Source of the DNA: Collimonas fungivorans
GTDB taxonomy: Bacteria > Pseudomonadota > Gammaproteobacteria > Burkholderiales > Burkholderiaceae_D
NCBI RefSeq assembly: GCF_001584145.1
Contig: NZ_CP013232.1
Location: 3,534,001-3,598,000 of the forward strand
Reading direction: 5' to 3'
Length of the DNA stretch: 64,000 nucleotides
The translations under genes were made by a program, and so were the position numbers. This document shows, in pieces, positions 27,851-38,058 of this stretch. Within the stretch, counting starts at the first letter, position 1; each line of letters opens with the position of its first letter. A model generated the notes under the pieces. It ran no database searches and was not told where the DNA came from. It worked only from the letters and a program-made list of their open reading frames with translations.

Positions 27851-29110
27851 ATGCAAACCATCAACCGAATTCGTACCATCCGCAACGCCGTGCTGATCGC
27901 CCTGGCGACGGTCGGCACAGCGCAAGCCGGCACCCTGACTATCGAAAGCTGGCGCGTCGACGACAAGACCCTGTGGGAAACCGTGCTGATCCCGGCTTTC
28001 CAGAAAAAGAATCCAGGCATCGAAGTCAAGTTCGCGCCTACCGCTCCTACCGAATATGACTCCAGCCTGACCGCGCGCCTGGCCGGCGGCACTGCGGGCG
28101 ACCTGATCGCCTGCCGTCCTTTCGACGTTTCGCTGTCTCTGTACAAGAAGGGCAACCTGGAAAAACTGGACGGCAAACCAGGCATGGAACACTTCCCTGC
28201 TTCCGCCAAGACCGCATGGCAGACCGATGACGGCAAGGACACTTTCTGCATGCCGGTGGCGTCGGTGATGCACGGTTTCCTGTACAACCAGAAAATCTTC
28301 AAAGAACTGAACCTGCAACCGCCAAAAACCGAAGCGGAATTCTTCAAGGTGCTCGACACCATCAAGAGCAACGGCAAATACACGCCGCTGGCGCTGGGCA
28401 CCGCGGACCAGTGGGAATCCAGCCAGGTGATCTTCACCGGCGTCGGCCCCAACTACTGGAAGGGTGAAGAAGGCCGCAAGGCGCTGATCGCCGGCAAGGA
28501 AAAATTCACCGATCCTAATTTCGTCAACGCCTTTGAATACGAAGCGAAGCTGGGCAAATACCTGTCCAAGGGCGCCAGCTCGCAGACCTACGGCGACAGC
28601 CAGAACCTGTTTGCACTCGGCAAGGCCGCGATCTATCCGACCGGCTCCTGGGATATCGCCTACTTCAACACCAACGCCAAGTTCGAAATGGGCGCCTTCC
28701 CGCCGCCGGTGCCTAAAGCCGGCGACAAATGCTATATCTCGGATCACAACGATATCGGCATGGGCGTCAACAAGAAATCCAAGAACAAGGAAGATGCCTA
28801 CAAGTTCCTGACCTGGCTCGGCTCGCAGGAATTTGCCGACATCTACACCAATAAAGTCACCGGCTTCTTCTCGCTGTCGGACCACCTGATTTCGGTCAAG
28901 GATCCGGTCGCCAAGCAGATGATCGACTGGCGCAAATCCTGCTCGTCGACCATCCGCCTCAACGCGCAGATCCTCAACCGCGGCGAGCCGAGCATGGAAA
29001 ACCAGCTGTGGAACGTGAATGCCCAGGTGCTCAACGGCAAGCTGGCGCCTAAGGAAGCTGCGGCCCAGATCCAGACCGGCTTTGCAAAATGGTATAAACC
29101 GCAACAATAA
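27851..29110 (+). CDS. ABC transporter sugar-binding protein (amino-sugar locus)
   Basis: A 419-residue periplasmic family 1 solute-binding protein with signal peptide (ALATVGTAQAGTL). N-lobe TLTIESWRVDDKTLWETVLIPAFQKKNPGIEVKF, hinge and ligand region SVMHGFLYNQKIFKELNLQPPKTEAEFF, and FALGKAAIYPTGSWDIAYF are typical of CUT1 binding proteins. GGAG before the ATG at 27851 fixes the start. It is first in an operon with two permeases, an ATPase and GlcNAc catabolic enzymes, so the ligand is most likely GlcNAc or a short chito-oligosaccharide. A strong stem-loop follows, probably protecting this highly needed message. Confidence 0.9.
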   Translation: MQTINRIRTIRNAVLIALATVGTAQAGTLTIESWRVDDKTLWETVLIPAFQKKNPGIEVKFAPTAPTEYDSSLTARLAGGTAGDLIACRPFDVSLSLYKKGNLEKLDGKPGMEHFPASAKTAWQTDDGKDTFCMPVASVMHGFLYNQKIFKELNLQPPKTEAEFFKVLDTIKSNGKYTPLALGTADQWESSQVIFTGVGPNYWKGEEGRKALIAGKEKFTDPNFVNAFEYEAKLGKYLSKGASSQTYGDSQNLFALGKAAIYPTGSWDIAYFNTNAKFEMGAFPPPVPKAGDKCYISDHNDIGMGVNKKSKNKEDAYKFLTWLGSQEFADIYTNKVTGFFSLSDHLISVKDPVAKQMIDWRKSCSSTIRLNAQILNRGEPSMENQLWNVNAQVLNGKLAPKEAAAQIQTGFAKWYKPQQ

Positions 29111-29122
29111 GCACTGCTGTTC

Positions 29123-29165
29123 GCCGGCCGGGGAAGAGTTTAAGATTGACTCTGCCCCGGCCGGC
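29123..29165 (+). promoter_or_regulatory. strong stem-loop between binding-protein and permease genes
   Basis: An 11-bp perfect G/C stem (GCCGGCCGGGG with CCCCGGCCGGC), extended inwards by AGAGT/ACTCT after one mismatch. There is no T tract, so it is more likely an mRNA-stabilising or partial-termination structure than a full terminator. Confidence 0.7.
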
Positions 29166-29368
29166 AAGCCACACAGCAGCCAAGGTTTGCCGTCGGGTAA
29201 GCCCCGGGGTAAGCCCGTGATCCACGGCACGGAAGTCAAAACATAAGCCGTCGTCACGACTGTATTCCATGGTCGGCCAAGCGGGGCTCGGATGGAACAC
29301 GATCTCCTCCGTGTTTCATCCGAACCTGCGGCGACCTACGCATTTTTTTGCCATCACCGAAAACCCGA

Positions 29369-30292
29369 ATGAATCTTCAAAACAAGAAATTCCCTTGGCA
29401 CATCGTGGTCTTCCTGGCGCCAGCGGTCGTCATCTATTCCATGTTCAGCGCGCTGCCTTTACTGGATACCCTGCGCCTGGGCTTTTATACCAGCAACGAC
29501 GCCGGCGTCCACAGCTTCGTCGGCCTCGCCAACTACCATACCATCCTGTTCGATTCCGACTGGTCCAAGGCGTTCTGGAACGCCATGCTGAACAACGTCA
29601 AATTCTTCGCGATCCACATGCTGCTGCAGAATCCGATCGGCCTGCTGCTGGCCACCCTGTTCAGCCTCAAGGGCCTGCGCGGCGCCCGCACCTACCGCAC
29701 CCTGATTTTCCTGCCGACCCTGCTATCGGTAGTGATCATCGGCTTCATCTGGCAGCTGATCCTGTCGCCGCTGTGGGGCGTCGGCGAAGGCTTGATGACG
29801 CATGTCGGCCTGGGTGACTATTTTGCACCGTGGCTGGGACAGGAAAGCACCGCCTTGCTGACGCTCGGCCTGGTCTCGGTCTGGCAATACGTCGGCATCC
29901 CGATGATGCTGATCTACGCCGCCCTGCTCGCCGTGCCGGAAGAAGTACTGGAGGCGGCATATGCCGAAGGCGCCAGTTCGTTCCGCATCTTCTGGCAGAT
30001 CAAGCTGCCGCTGATCCTGCCGACGCTGGGCCTGGTGACCATCCTCACCTTCGTCGCCAACTTCAATGCCTTCGACCTGATTTATTCGGTCAAGGGCGCG
30101 CTGGCCGGTCCTAACTACACCACCGACATCCTGGGCACCTTCTTCTACCGCACCTTCTTCGGCTACCAGGCGCAGATCGGCAGCCCGACCATGGGCGCGG
30201 CGGTAGCCACCCTGATGTTCCTGGTGATCCTGCTCGGCGTCGCCAGCTATTTCTACTTCGTGCAGCGCAAGCTGACACGCTACGAACTGTAA
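29369..30292 (+). CDS. sugar ABC transporter permease (MalF/UgpA type)
   Basis: A 307-residue inner-membrane permease with six transmembrane segments of the CUT1 family. The EAA loop that contacts the ATPase is seen as EVLEAAYAEGASSFRIFWQIKLPLILPTLG. The ATG at 29369 lacks a clear Shine-Dalgarno site; an in-frame TTG at 29348 is the alternative. It lies 258 bases after the binding-protein gene, separated by a stem-loop, and 12 bases before the partner permease gene. It forms the channel together with that partner. Confidence 0.9.
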   Translation: MNLQNKKFPWHIVVFLAPAVVIYSMFSALPLLDTLRLGFYTSNDAGVHSFVGLANYHTILFDSDWSKAFWNAMLNNVKFFAIHMLLQNPIGLLLATLFSLKGLRGARTYRTLIFLPTLLSVVIIGFIWQLILSPLWGVGEGLMTHVGLGDYFAPWLGQESTALLTLGLVSVWQYVGIPMMLIYAALLAVPEEVLEAAYAEGASSFRIFWQIKLPLILPTLGLVTILTFVANFNAFDLIYSVKGALAGPNYTTDILGTFFYRTFFGYQAQIGSPTMGAAVATLMFLVILLGVASYFYFVQRKLTRYEL

Positions 30293-30304
30293 CGAGGACA
30301 GCAT

Positions 30305-31195
30305 ATGACATCGATTTCCTCGCTCTCTTCAGCCGCCGCCACCTCAGCGCCGGTGGTGCGCCAAAGCCGTTTCGCCAATCTGGGCCGCATCTGGGTCCAT
30401 GTGGTGCTGTGCGCCTACGCCGTGATCGCACTGTTTCCGATTGCGCTGATCATGATCAATTCGATCAAGTCGCGCGACGCCATCTTCGACAACCCGCTGG
30501 CGTTCCCGACGCCGGAGACGTTTTCCCTGATCGGCTTTGAAAAGGTGCTGCACAACACCAACTTCATGCTGTATTTCGGCAACAGCCTGGTGGTCACGCT
30601 CGGCTCGCTGGTCCTCATCGTGCTGTTCGGCGCCATGGCCGGCTGGGCGCTGTCGGAATACAAGTTCCGCGGCAACCGCCTGATGGCGCTGTACCTGGCG
30701 CTGGGCATCATGATCCCGATCCGGCTCGGCACCGTCTCCATCCTGCAGCTGGTGGTCAGCCTCGACCTGATCAATACCCGCACCGCGCTGATCCTGGTGT
30801 ACACCGCGCAGGGCCTGCCGCTGGCGGTGATGATCCTGTCCGAATTCATCCGCCAGATTCCCAAGGAACTGAAAGACGCGGCGCGCTGCGACGGCGTCGG
30901 CGAATTCAAGATCTTCTTCCAGATCATCCTGCCGCTGATCCGCCCGGCGATCGCCACGGTAGCGGTGTTCACCATGATCCCGGCCTGGAACGACCTGTGG
31001 TTCCCGCTGATCCTGGCGCCCTCGGATGAGACCAAGACCGTCACCCTCGGCGTGCAGCAGTTCATCGGCCAGTACGTGACTGACTGGAATTCGGTATTGG
31101 CGGCGTTGTCGCTGGCCGTGATCCCGATCCTGGTCATGTACGTCATCTTCTCCCGGCAATTGATCCGCGGCCTGACTTCCGGCGCCGTCAAGTAA
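30305..31195 (+). CDS. sugar ABC transporter permease (MalG/UgpE type)
   Basis: A 296-residue second CUT1 permease with six membrane segments and the EAA loop ELKDAARCDGVGEFKIFFQIILPLIRPAIA. The N-terminus has a 30-residue Ser/Ala-rich cytoplasmic extension. GAGGA upstream supports the ATG. It lies between its partner permease and the ATPase gene in one operon and completes the membrane channel. Confidence 0.9.
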   Translation: MTSISSLSSAAATSAPVVRQSRFANLGRIWVHVVLCAYAVIALFPIALIMINSIKSRDAIFDNPLAFPTPETFSLIGFEKVLHNTNFMLYFGNSLVVTLGSLVLIVLFGAMAGWALSEYKFRGNRLMALYLALGIMIPIRLGTVSILQLVVSLDLINTRTALILVYTAQGLPLAVMILSEFIRQIPKELKDAARCDGVGEFKIFFQIILPLIRPAIATVAVFTMIPAWNDLWFPLILAPSDETKTVTLGVQQFIGQYVTDWNSVLAALSLAVIPILVMYVIFSRQLIRGLTSGAVK

Positions 31196-31215
31196 TACAG
31201 AAAACGAGACATTCC

Positions 31216-32337
<1,122 letters not shown>

Positions 32338-32347
32338 TGGATACAAT

Positions 32348-33309
32348 ATGCGCCTTCAAAAAGGCGTGGGGGTTGAGTTGAAAACAGCGTACGAATATCT
32401 GATCGGCGTCGACGGCGGCGGCACCAAGACCACTCTCCGGGTCGAGCGCCCTGACGGCAGCCATGTCGCCGACGGCAGCAGCGGACCGTCGGCGCTGATG
32501 CATGGCACCAGCAAGGCCTGGTGCGCCATCGTCACCGCGCTCGATAACGCATTCCAGAGCGCCGGCATCAGCCGCCCGCCGTACCAGGCGATCGCCGCCG
32601 GCTGCGGCTTGTCCGGCATTAACAATCCGCAATGGGCGGCGCAATTCAGCGCCCAGAACCCGGCTTCGGCGCCCTCGCCACCGGCACCGATGCTTTCACC
32701 ACCTTGCTCGGCGCGCACCTGGGGCAAGCTGGCGTTGTAGTGGCCATCGGCACCGGCAGCGTCGGCGAAGTCTTGCTGGCGGACGGCAGCCGCCGCGAAG
32801 TCGGCGGCTGGGGTTTCCAGACCGGCGACGAAGCCAGCGGCGGCTGGATCGGCCTGCGCGCCGCCAACCATGTCGAGCGGGCGCTGGACGGCCGGGTTGT
32901 CCCGGGTTCGCTGGCGCGCGCCATCGTGCGCTTTTGCGGCGGCGACGACGCCGGTGCCGATTTCAGCAGCAGCCAGAACCGCGAGCGCGTGATTGCCTGG
33001 GTCAACAGCGCCAACCAAAGCATCTTTGCGCAGCTGGCGCCGCTGGTGGTGGCCCATGCCGCACAGGATGAGGCGGCGTTCACCATCTTGCACAAGGCGG
33101 GCCAGGAAATCGCCCAGATCGCCAACGCGCTCGATCCGTCCCAGCAATTGCCGATCGCCCTGTGCGGCGGCCTGGCCGCGCCGTTGCAAGCCTATCTGCC
33201 GGAACCGTTGAAATCGCGCGCGATCACGCCGCGCGCCGACGCCGCAACCGGCGCGCTGCTGCTGCTGCGCCAGCAGCTGGCAACAGAGTCAGTGGGAGAA
33301 ACGATATGA
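32348..33309 (+). pseudogene. nagK: N-acetylglucosamine kinase (BadF/BadG ATPase family) with one-base frameshift
   Basis: Two overlapping frames encode one BadF/BadG/BcrA/BcrD-type sugar kinase of about 320 residues. The first has the phosphate-binding loop LIGVDGGGTKTTLRVE and GCGLSGINNPQWAAQF; the second resumes with GFGALATGTDAFTTLLGAH and VVVAIGTGSVGEVLL. One missing base in the CCC run at about 32659-32661 separates them. With it restored, the enzyme would phosphorylate GlcNAc to GlcNAc-6-P for the adjacent nagA. Intact flanking genes suggest a sequencing undercall or a very recent mutation. The start may be a TTG at 32378 rather than the ATG. Confidence 0.8.
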
Positions 33310-34427
33310 ACGACAATACAATACAACTGCAGGGCAACATCCTGACCAGCGACGGCTGGGTCGCCGGCAGCATCGGTTTCAGCGACATGATCACCGAAAT
33401 CAAAGGTGAAGCTCAGCAACAGACGCCAGCCAGCGGCGATTACATTTTGCCAGGTTTTATCGACCTGCACGTGCACGGCGGCGGCGGCAAGGACATCATG
33501 GAAGCCGGCGACGCCGTGCACGTGGTGTCGCGCCTGCACGCCCAGCATGGCACCACCAGCATGCTGGCCACTACCATGACCGCGCCGGCGGAAGAACTGG
33601 AAGCCGCGCTGGGCGCAATCGGCCGCGCCTGCCGCGGCCGCCGTCCAGGCAGCGCCAGGGTGCTGGGCGCGCATCTGGAAGGGCCTTACATCAATCCCGG
33701 GAAACTCGGCGCGCAGCCGGATTTCGCGATTGCCGCAAGCCTGGAACAGATCGACTGGTTGCGCAGCTTTGCACCGTTGAAACTGATCACCATCGCGCCC
33801 GAAATCAACGGTCACATGACGCTGGTGAAAACCCTGTCCCAGCTCGGCATGCGGGTGCAGATCGGCCATACCCTGGGCACTTATGAAGACGGCGTTGCGG
33901 CCCTGAAAAACGGCGCCGCCGGGTTTACCCACCTGTTCAACGCCATGAGCTCCTTCCATCACCGCCAGCCCGGTATGGCCGGCGCCGCCCTGGCCCATGC
34001 CGAATATGCTGAGCTGATCCCGGACCTGCTGCATGTCCATCCAGGCGCCATCAAGACCGCGCTGCGGGCGATTCCGCGCCTGTACTGCGTCACCGACTCC
34101 ACCGCCGCCTCCGGCATGCCGGACGGCGAATACATGCTGGGCCGCCAGGTAGTCCATAAATGCCTGGGCGGCGTACGCCTGGGCGACGGCACCCTGGCCG
34201 GCAGCACCCTGACCATGGACCAGGCCTTGCGCAACCTGGTTTCGCTCGGCCTCGACCTGGCCGAGGCGTCGCTGCGCGTCTCCACCTACCCTGCCGACTA
34301 TCTCGGCATGCAGGAACGCGGCCGCCTCAAGGAAGGCTGCTTCGCCGATATCCTGGTGCTGGATCGCCAGCTCAAACTCAAAGCCGTTTATGTAGAAGGA
34401 GAAAGAATTGACCTCGTTGATGCTTAA
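33306..34427 (+). CDS. nagA: N-acetylglucosamine-6-phosphate deacetylase
   Basis: A 373-residue amidohydrolase that removes acetate from GlcNAc-6-P to give glucosamine-6-P in the cytoplasm. Metal and catalytic residues are visible: FIDLHVHGGGG (His55, His57), HLEGPY (Glu125), IGHT (His188), THLFNAM (His209) and VTDSTAASGMPDG (catalytic Asp264). The start overlaps the kinase stop (ATATGA) with GGGAGAAA upstream, so translation is coupled. Position between kinase and SIS deaminase genes fits the pathway. Confidence 0.95.
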   Translation: MNDNTIQLQGNILTSDGWVAGSIGFSDMITEIKGEAQQQTPASGDYILPGFIDLHVHGGGGKDIMEAGDAVHVVSRLHAQHGTTSMLATTMTAPAEELEAALGAIGRACRGRRPGSARVLGAHLEGPYINPGKLGAQPDFAIAASLEQIDWLRSFAPLKLITIAPEINGHMTLVKTLSQLGMRVQIGHTLGTYEDGVAALKNGAAGFTHLFNAMSSFHHRQPGMAGAALAHAEYAELIPDLLHVHPGAIKTALRAIPRLYCVTDSTAASGMPDGEYMLGRQVVHKCLGGVRLGDGTLAGSTLTMDQALRNLVSLGLDLAEASLRVSTYPADYLGMQERGRLKEGCFADILVLDRQLKLKAVYVEGERIDLVDA

Positions 34428-35430
34428 GGAAGCCGGCTCGGCGGCAGAACATGTCGCCTTGCAGCTCAGCCGGGACCGCGACCGCTATGCAGAACTGGGA
34501 CAACGCCTGCGGGCTGAGCCGCCCTCGACCATCCTGACGGTGGCGCGCGGCAGCTCCGACCATGCCGCCAATTACTGCGCTTACCTGATCATGGCGCGCC
34601 TGGGCCGTATCGTCGCCTCGCTGCCGCTGTCGCTGGTGACCCTGAACAAGGCGCCACTGATCGCACGCGACGCACTCGCCATCGCCATCTCACAGTCCGG
34701 CCAGAGCCCTGACGTGATCGAACCTATCCGCTATTTCCGCGACAGCGGCGCCACTACCGTAGCGCTGGTGAACGACGCCGCATCGCCGTTGGCGAACAGC
34801 GCCGAATGGGCGCTGCCTCTGCATGCCGGCGCTGAACTCAGCGTGGCCGCTACCAAAAGCTTTATCGCCAGCCTGGTGGCCGCCGCCAGGCTCACCGCGC
34901 ACTGGCAGGACGATGCGGCCTTCCTGGCCGCCATCGACGCCCTGCCGCAAGCGCTGACCGCGGCCACCCAGCTTGACTGGACGCCGGCCATCGACGTGCT
35001 GGCGCCTTCCTCGCGCATCATGGTGGTCGGGCGCGGCATCAGCTTGCCGCTGGCATTGGAATCGGCCTTGAAGTTCAAGGAAACCTCGGCGATCCAGGCC
35101 GAAGCCTTCAGCGGCGCCGAAATCAAGCATGGCCCGATGGCCTTGATTGACGAAGGTTATCCTTTGCTGATATTCGCCACGCGCGGGCCGACCCAGGCCG
35201 GCCTGCTCAAGCTGGCCGAGGAAATGCGCGGCCGCGGCGCCAAGGTATTGCTGGCAGCGCCGGACGATGTAGCAGCACGCGACCTGACCTTGCCAATAGC
35301 AGCAACGCCGGATCTCGACCCGATCGTGGCGATCCAGGCGTTCTACGTGATGGCGGCGCAGCTGGCAGTTGCGCGCGGCATGGATCCGGACCAGCCGCGG
35401 CATCTGAGCAAAGTCACCAAGACCGAGTAA
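34408..35430 (+). CDS. SIS-domain glucosamine-6-phosphate deaminase/isomerase (NagB-II type)
   Basis: A 340-residue protein of two SIS domains, like the isomerase half of GlmS but without the glutaminase domain. Sugar-phosphate motifs are TVARGSSDHAANYCAYL, ISQSGQSPDVIEPI, and in the second half VGRGISLPLALESALKFKETSAIQAEAFSGAEIKHGPMALI. Proteins of this type (NagB-II) convert glucosamine-6-P to fructose-6-P and ammonia. The start is a TTG at 34408 with GGAG six bases upstream, overlapping nagA by 20 bases; the ATG at 34420 is too far from the ribosome site. Confidence 0.85.
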   Translation: MTSLMLKEAGSAAEHVALQLSRDRDRYAELGQRLRAEPPSTILTVARGSSDHAANYCAYLIMARLGRIVASLPLSLVTLNKAPLIARDALAIAISQSGQSPDVIEPIRYFRDSGATTVALVNDAASPLANSAEWALPLHAGAELSVAATKSFIASLVAAARLTAHWQDDAAFLAAIDALPQALTAATQLDWTPAIDVLAPSSRIMVVGRGISLPLALESALKFKETSAIQAEAFSGAEIKHGPMALIDEGYPLLIFATRGPTQAGLLKLAEEMRGRGAKVLLAAPDDVAARDLTLPIAATPDLDPIVAIQAFYVMAAQLAVARGMDPDQPRHLSKVTKTE

Positions 35431-35439
35431 GCGGAGCCC

Positions 35440-36429
35440 ATGCAACAACTCGTTCGCTGGGGCATTCTCGGCACCGGAAAAATCGCCCGGGCTTTTGCCG
35501 CCGGTCTGCACGACGTTCCGGACGCCGTCCTGCTGGCGGTGGCGTCGCGCAGCAGCGGCAGCGCCGATGCCTTCGGCCGTGAATTCGATATACAGCACCG
35601 CCACGCCTCATACCAGGCGCTGGCCGACGATCCGCAAGTCGATGTGATCTACATCGCCACGCCGCACTCTATGCATGCCGAAAATGCCATCATGTGCCTG
35701 GCAGCCGGCAAGCATGTGCTGTGCGAAAAACCGTTCACCATGAACCGGCGCGAAGCGGAACAGGTGATCGCGCTTGCACGCCGCAACAAGCTTTTCCTGC
35801 TGGAGGCGATGTGGTCGCGTTTCCTGCCCGGCATAACCGAAGCCAGGCGCATCGTCGCTAGCGGCGAAATCGGCAAGGTGCGCCAGGTGCAGTCGGATTT
35901 CAGTTTCGTCGGCGATTTCGGTCCCGAACACCGCTTGTACAATCCCGAACTCGGTGGCGGCGCGCTGCTCGACATCGGCATTTATCCTTTATCGATCTCG
36001 ACTTTTTTCCTCGGCCCGGTCGACGCCGTGCAATCGATTGCCGAAATCGGCGCCACCGGCGTCGACGAGCAAACCGCATTTTCCATGCGCCACCGCGGCG
36101 GCGGACTGTCTTCCTGCATCTGCAGCACCCGCGTCGCCGGCCCGGTCGAAATGACCATCTCCGGCGAGCTGGGCTACCTGCGCCTGCATACGAATTTCCA
36201 CCTGGGCGCCAGTCTGACCATAACGCTGGCCGACGGCAGCACACGCAGCCAGCAATGCCCGTTCATCGGCAACGGTTATGCACACGAAGCGATCGAGGTA
36301 ATGCGCTGCCTGCGCGCCGGCCTGGTTGAAAGCCCGTTCACGACGCACGACGAGACGCTGGCGCAGATGGCTGTGCTTGATACGATACGCGCACAAATCG
36401 GCGTAACCTATCCTGCCGACCAGGCTTGA
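35440..36429 (+). CDS. Gfo/Idh/MocA-family NAD(P)-dependent oxidoreductase
   Basis: A 329-residue sugar dehydrogenase-like protein. The N-terminal Rossmann fold has WGILGTGKIARAFAAGL, and the family lysine is in CEKPFTMN (about residue 97). The C-terminal beta-sheet domain contains LGGGALLDIGIYPLS. It follows the deaminase gene by nine bases, so it belongs to the amino-sugar operon, possibly handling a modified or oxidised sugar. The exact substrate cannot be read from sequence. Confidence 0.85.
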   Translation: MQQLVRWGILGTGKIARAFAAGLHDVPDAVLLAVASRSSGSADAFGREFDIQHRHASYQALADDPQVDVIYIATPHSMHAENAIMCLAAGKHVLCEKPFTMNRREAEQVIALARRNKLFLLEAMWSRFLPGITEARRIVASGEIGKVRQVQSDFSFVGDFGPEHRLYNPELGGGALLDIGIYPLSISTFFLGPVDAVQSIAEIGATGVDEQTAFSMRHRGGGLSSCICSTRVAGPVEMTISGELGYLRLHTNFHLGASLTITLADGSTRSQQCPFIGNGYAHEAIEVMRCLRAGLVESPFTTHDETLAQMAVLDTIRAQIGVTYPADQA

Positions 36430-36497
36430 CGATTCAAATCCGGATAGCGAATCCGGATAAAATAAGCAGCTACGGCAGCAGCCTTATCGGGATCATC

Positions 36498-37067
36498 ATG
36501 CAGAATATTCAAGCAGTAGAACTAGCCAAAGCCTATCGCCTGCTCAACCACGGCCCCACCACGATCGTCACCAGCGCCCACGGCGGCGTCAGCAACGTGA
36601 TGGCGGCGGCATGGGCGATGCCGCTCGATTTCGATCCGCCCAAGGTGTTGCTGGTGATCGACAGCAGCACCCTGACCCGCGAACTGGTGGAAGCCTCGGG
36701 CGAATTCGCCCTGAACATCCCGACCCGGGCGCTGGCCGAGACCACGCTCGCAGTAGGGTCGAGCTCGGGACGCGACGGCGACAAATTCGCCGCGCTCGAT
36801 ATCGCCACATTTCCGTCGGAGAAAATTGCCGCGCCGCTGATGTCGGGCTGCCTGGCCTGGCTGGAATGCAAGGTGATTCCGGAATTGCACAACCAGCAGC
36901 GCTATGACCTGTTCATCGCCGAGGTGGTGGCGGCCTGGGCCGATGCTGCAGCGTTTTCGGCAGGCCGCTGGCATTTCCCGGCCGACGACCAGCGCTCGCT
37001 GCACTACCTGTCCGGCGGCGCCTTTTTTGCCACCGGCGAGGCATTCAATGTCGAACTGAAGCCGTAA
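36498..37067 (+). CDS. flavin reductase-like FMN-binding split-barrel protein
   Basis: A 189-residue protein of the flavin reductase family (FMN-binding split barrel): GPTTIVTSAHGGVSNVMAAAWAMPLDFDPPKVLLVID, then a LNIPTRALAE stretch and a dimer-type C-terminus. Such proteins reduce FMN with NAD(P)H or bind flavin for partner oxygenases. The frame is open upstream from 36426, but the ATG at 36498 with a weak GGGAT site gives the normal N-terminus. The gap to the oxidoreductase gene is 68 bases, so operon membership is uncertain. Confidence 0.8.
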   Translation: MQNIQAVELAKAYRLLNHGPTTIVTSAHGGVSNVMAAAWAMPLDFDPPKVLLVIDSSTLTRELVEASGEFALNIPTRALAETTLAVGSSSGRDGDKFAALDIATFPSEKIAAPLMSGCLAWLECKVIPELHNQQRYDLFIAEVVAAWADAAAFSAGRWHFPADDQRSLHYLSGGAFFATGEAFNVELKP

Positions 37068-37100
37068 CGAAGATTCAGTTTCCCGTCAAACCGAGGGCAA

Positions 37101-37859
37101 TCAGCCGCGTCCGATGAACGGCATGTTGGTCGCCATCACTGTCATGAATTGAACGTTCGCATCCAGCGGCAGGCTCGCCATGTACAGCACCGCATTGGCG
37201 ACGTTTTCCACCGACATGGTCGGCTCCACTGCAACCTGGCCGTTGGCTTGCAAAATGCCTCGCTCCATCTTTTCGGTCATGTCGGTAGCGGCGTTGCCGA
37301 TATCGATCTGGCCGCAGGCGATATTGTATTTGCGGCCGTCCAGCGAAGTCGACTTGGTGAGGCCGGTGATGGCATGCTTGGTCGCCGTATAGGCGACCGA
37401 ATTCGGCCGCGGCACATGGGCCGAGATCGAACCGTTGTTGATGATGCGGCCGCCGCCCGGAGTTTGCGCCTTCATGATGCGGAACGCTTCCTGCGTGCAC
37501 AGGAAAGCGCCGCTCAGGTTGACATCGACCGACGCCTTCCATTGCGCAAAATCGACATCTTCCAGCGACGCCGATTTGGTAAAGATGCCGGCATTGTTGA
37601 ACAGCAGGTCAAGCCGGCCGAACCGATCCCTGGTTTTTTCGAACAAGGCCTTGACCGATGCCGGATCGCTGACGTCGGCAGATACCGCCAAGGCGTCCAC
37701 CCCCGAGGCCCCGGCAGCGGCAACCGTCTCCTCCAGAGCAGCCATGCGCCGGCCCGCCAGCACCACGCTGTAATCGTTGCGCAGCAACGCCAAAGCGATA
37801 TGCTTGCCGATGCCGGAACCTGCGCCTGTAACCAGCGCGACTTTTTTCGTTGTTGCCAT
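37101..37859 (-). CDS. short-chain dehydrogenase/reductase
   Basis: A 252-residue classical SDR: cofactor motif TGAGSGIGK near the N-terminus, NNAG motif, catalytic Ser in NNGSISAH and the YTATK catalytic Tyr/Lys pair. It acts in the cytoplasm on an unknown alcohol or ketone. It is transcribed alone, convergent with the flavin reductase gene and divergent from the amino-acid binding-protein gene. Substrate cannot be assigned. Confidence 0.88.
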   Translation of the reverse strand: MATTKKVALVTGAGSGIGKHIALALLRNDYSVVLAGRRMAALEETVAAAGASGVDALAVSADVSDPASVKALFEKTRDRFGRLDLLFNNAGIFTKSASLEDVDFAQWKASVDVNLSGAFLCTQEAFRIMKAQTPGGGRIINNGSISAHVPRPNSVAYTATKHAITGLTKSTSLDGRKYNIACGQIDIGNAATDMTEKMERGILQANGQVAVEPTMSVENVANAVLYMASLPLDANVQFMTVMATNMPFIGRG

Positions 37860-38058
37860 TGCCTGTGCTCCTTGCCTGTTGTTTCCTGCATTTTAACGGT
37901 GTTTCAGCATCGGGCCTGGGCACACGCCGGCAAACTTGTAATATTCAAATGCAACTTTGATCGTTCACTGCGTGATCTTGTTTTGTTAATCTGCCCTGCA
38001 TGGCGGTCGCTTTTTGCGATCGGCCGCACCGAAACATCAACCAGGGACGACAACAACA

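Noticed and set aside
27743..29257. 504-codon minus-strand frame opposite the sugar-binding protein
   Set aside because: Antisense to a clear family 1 binding protein, without a ribosome site.
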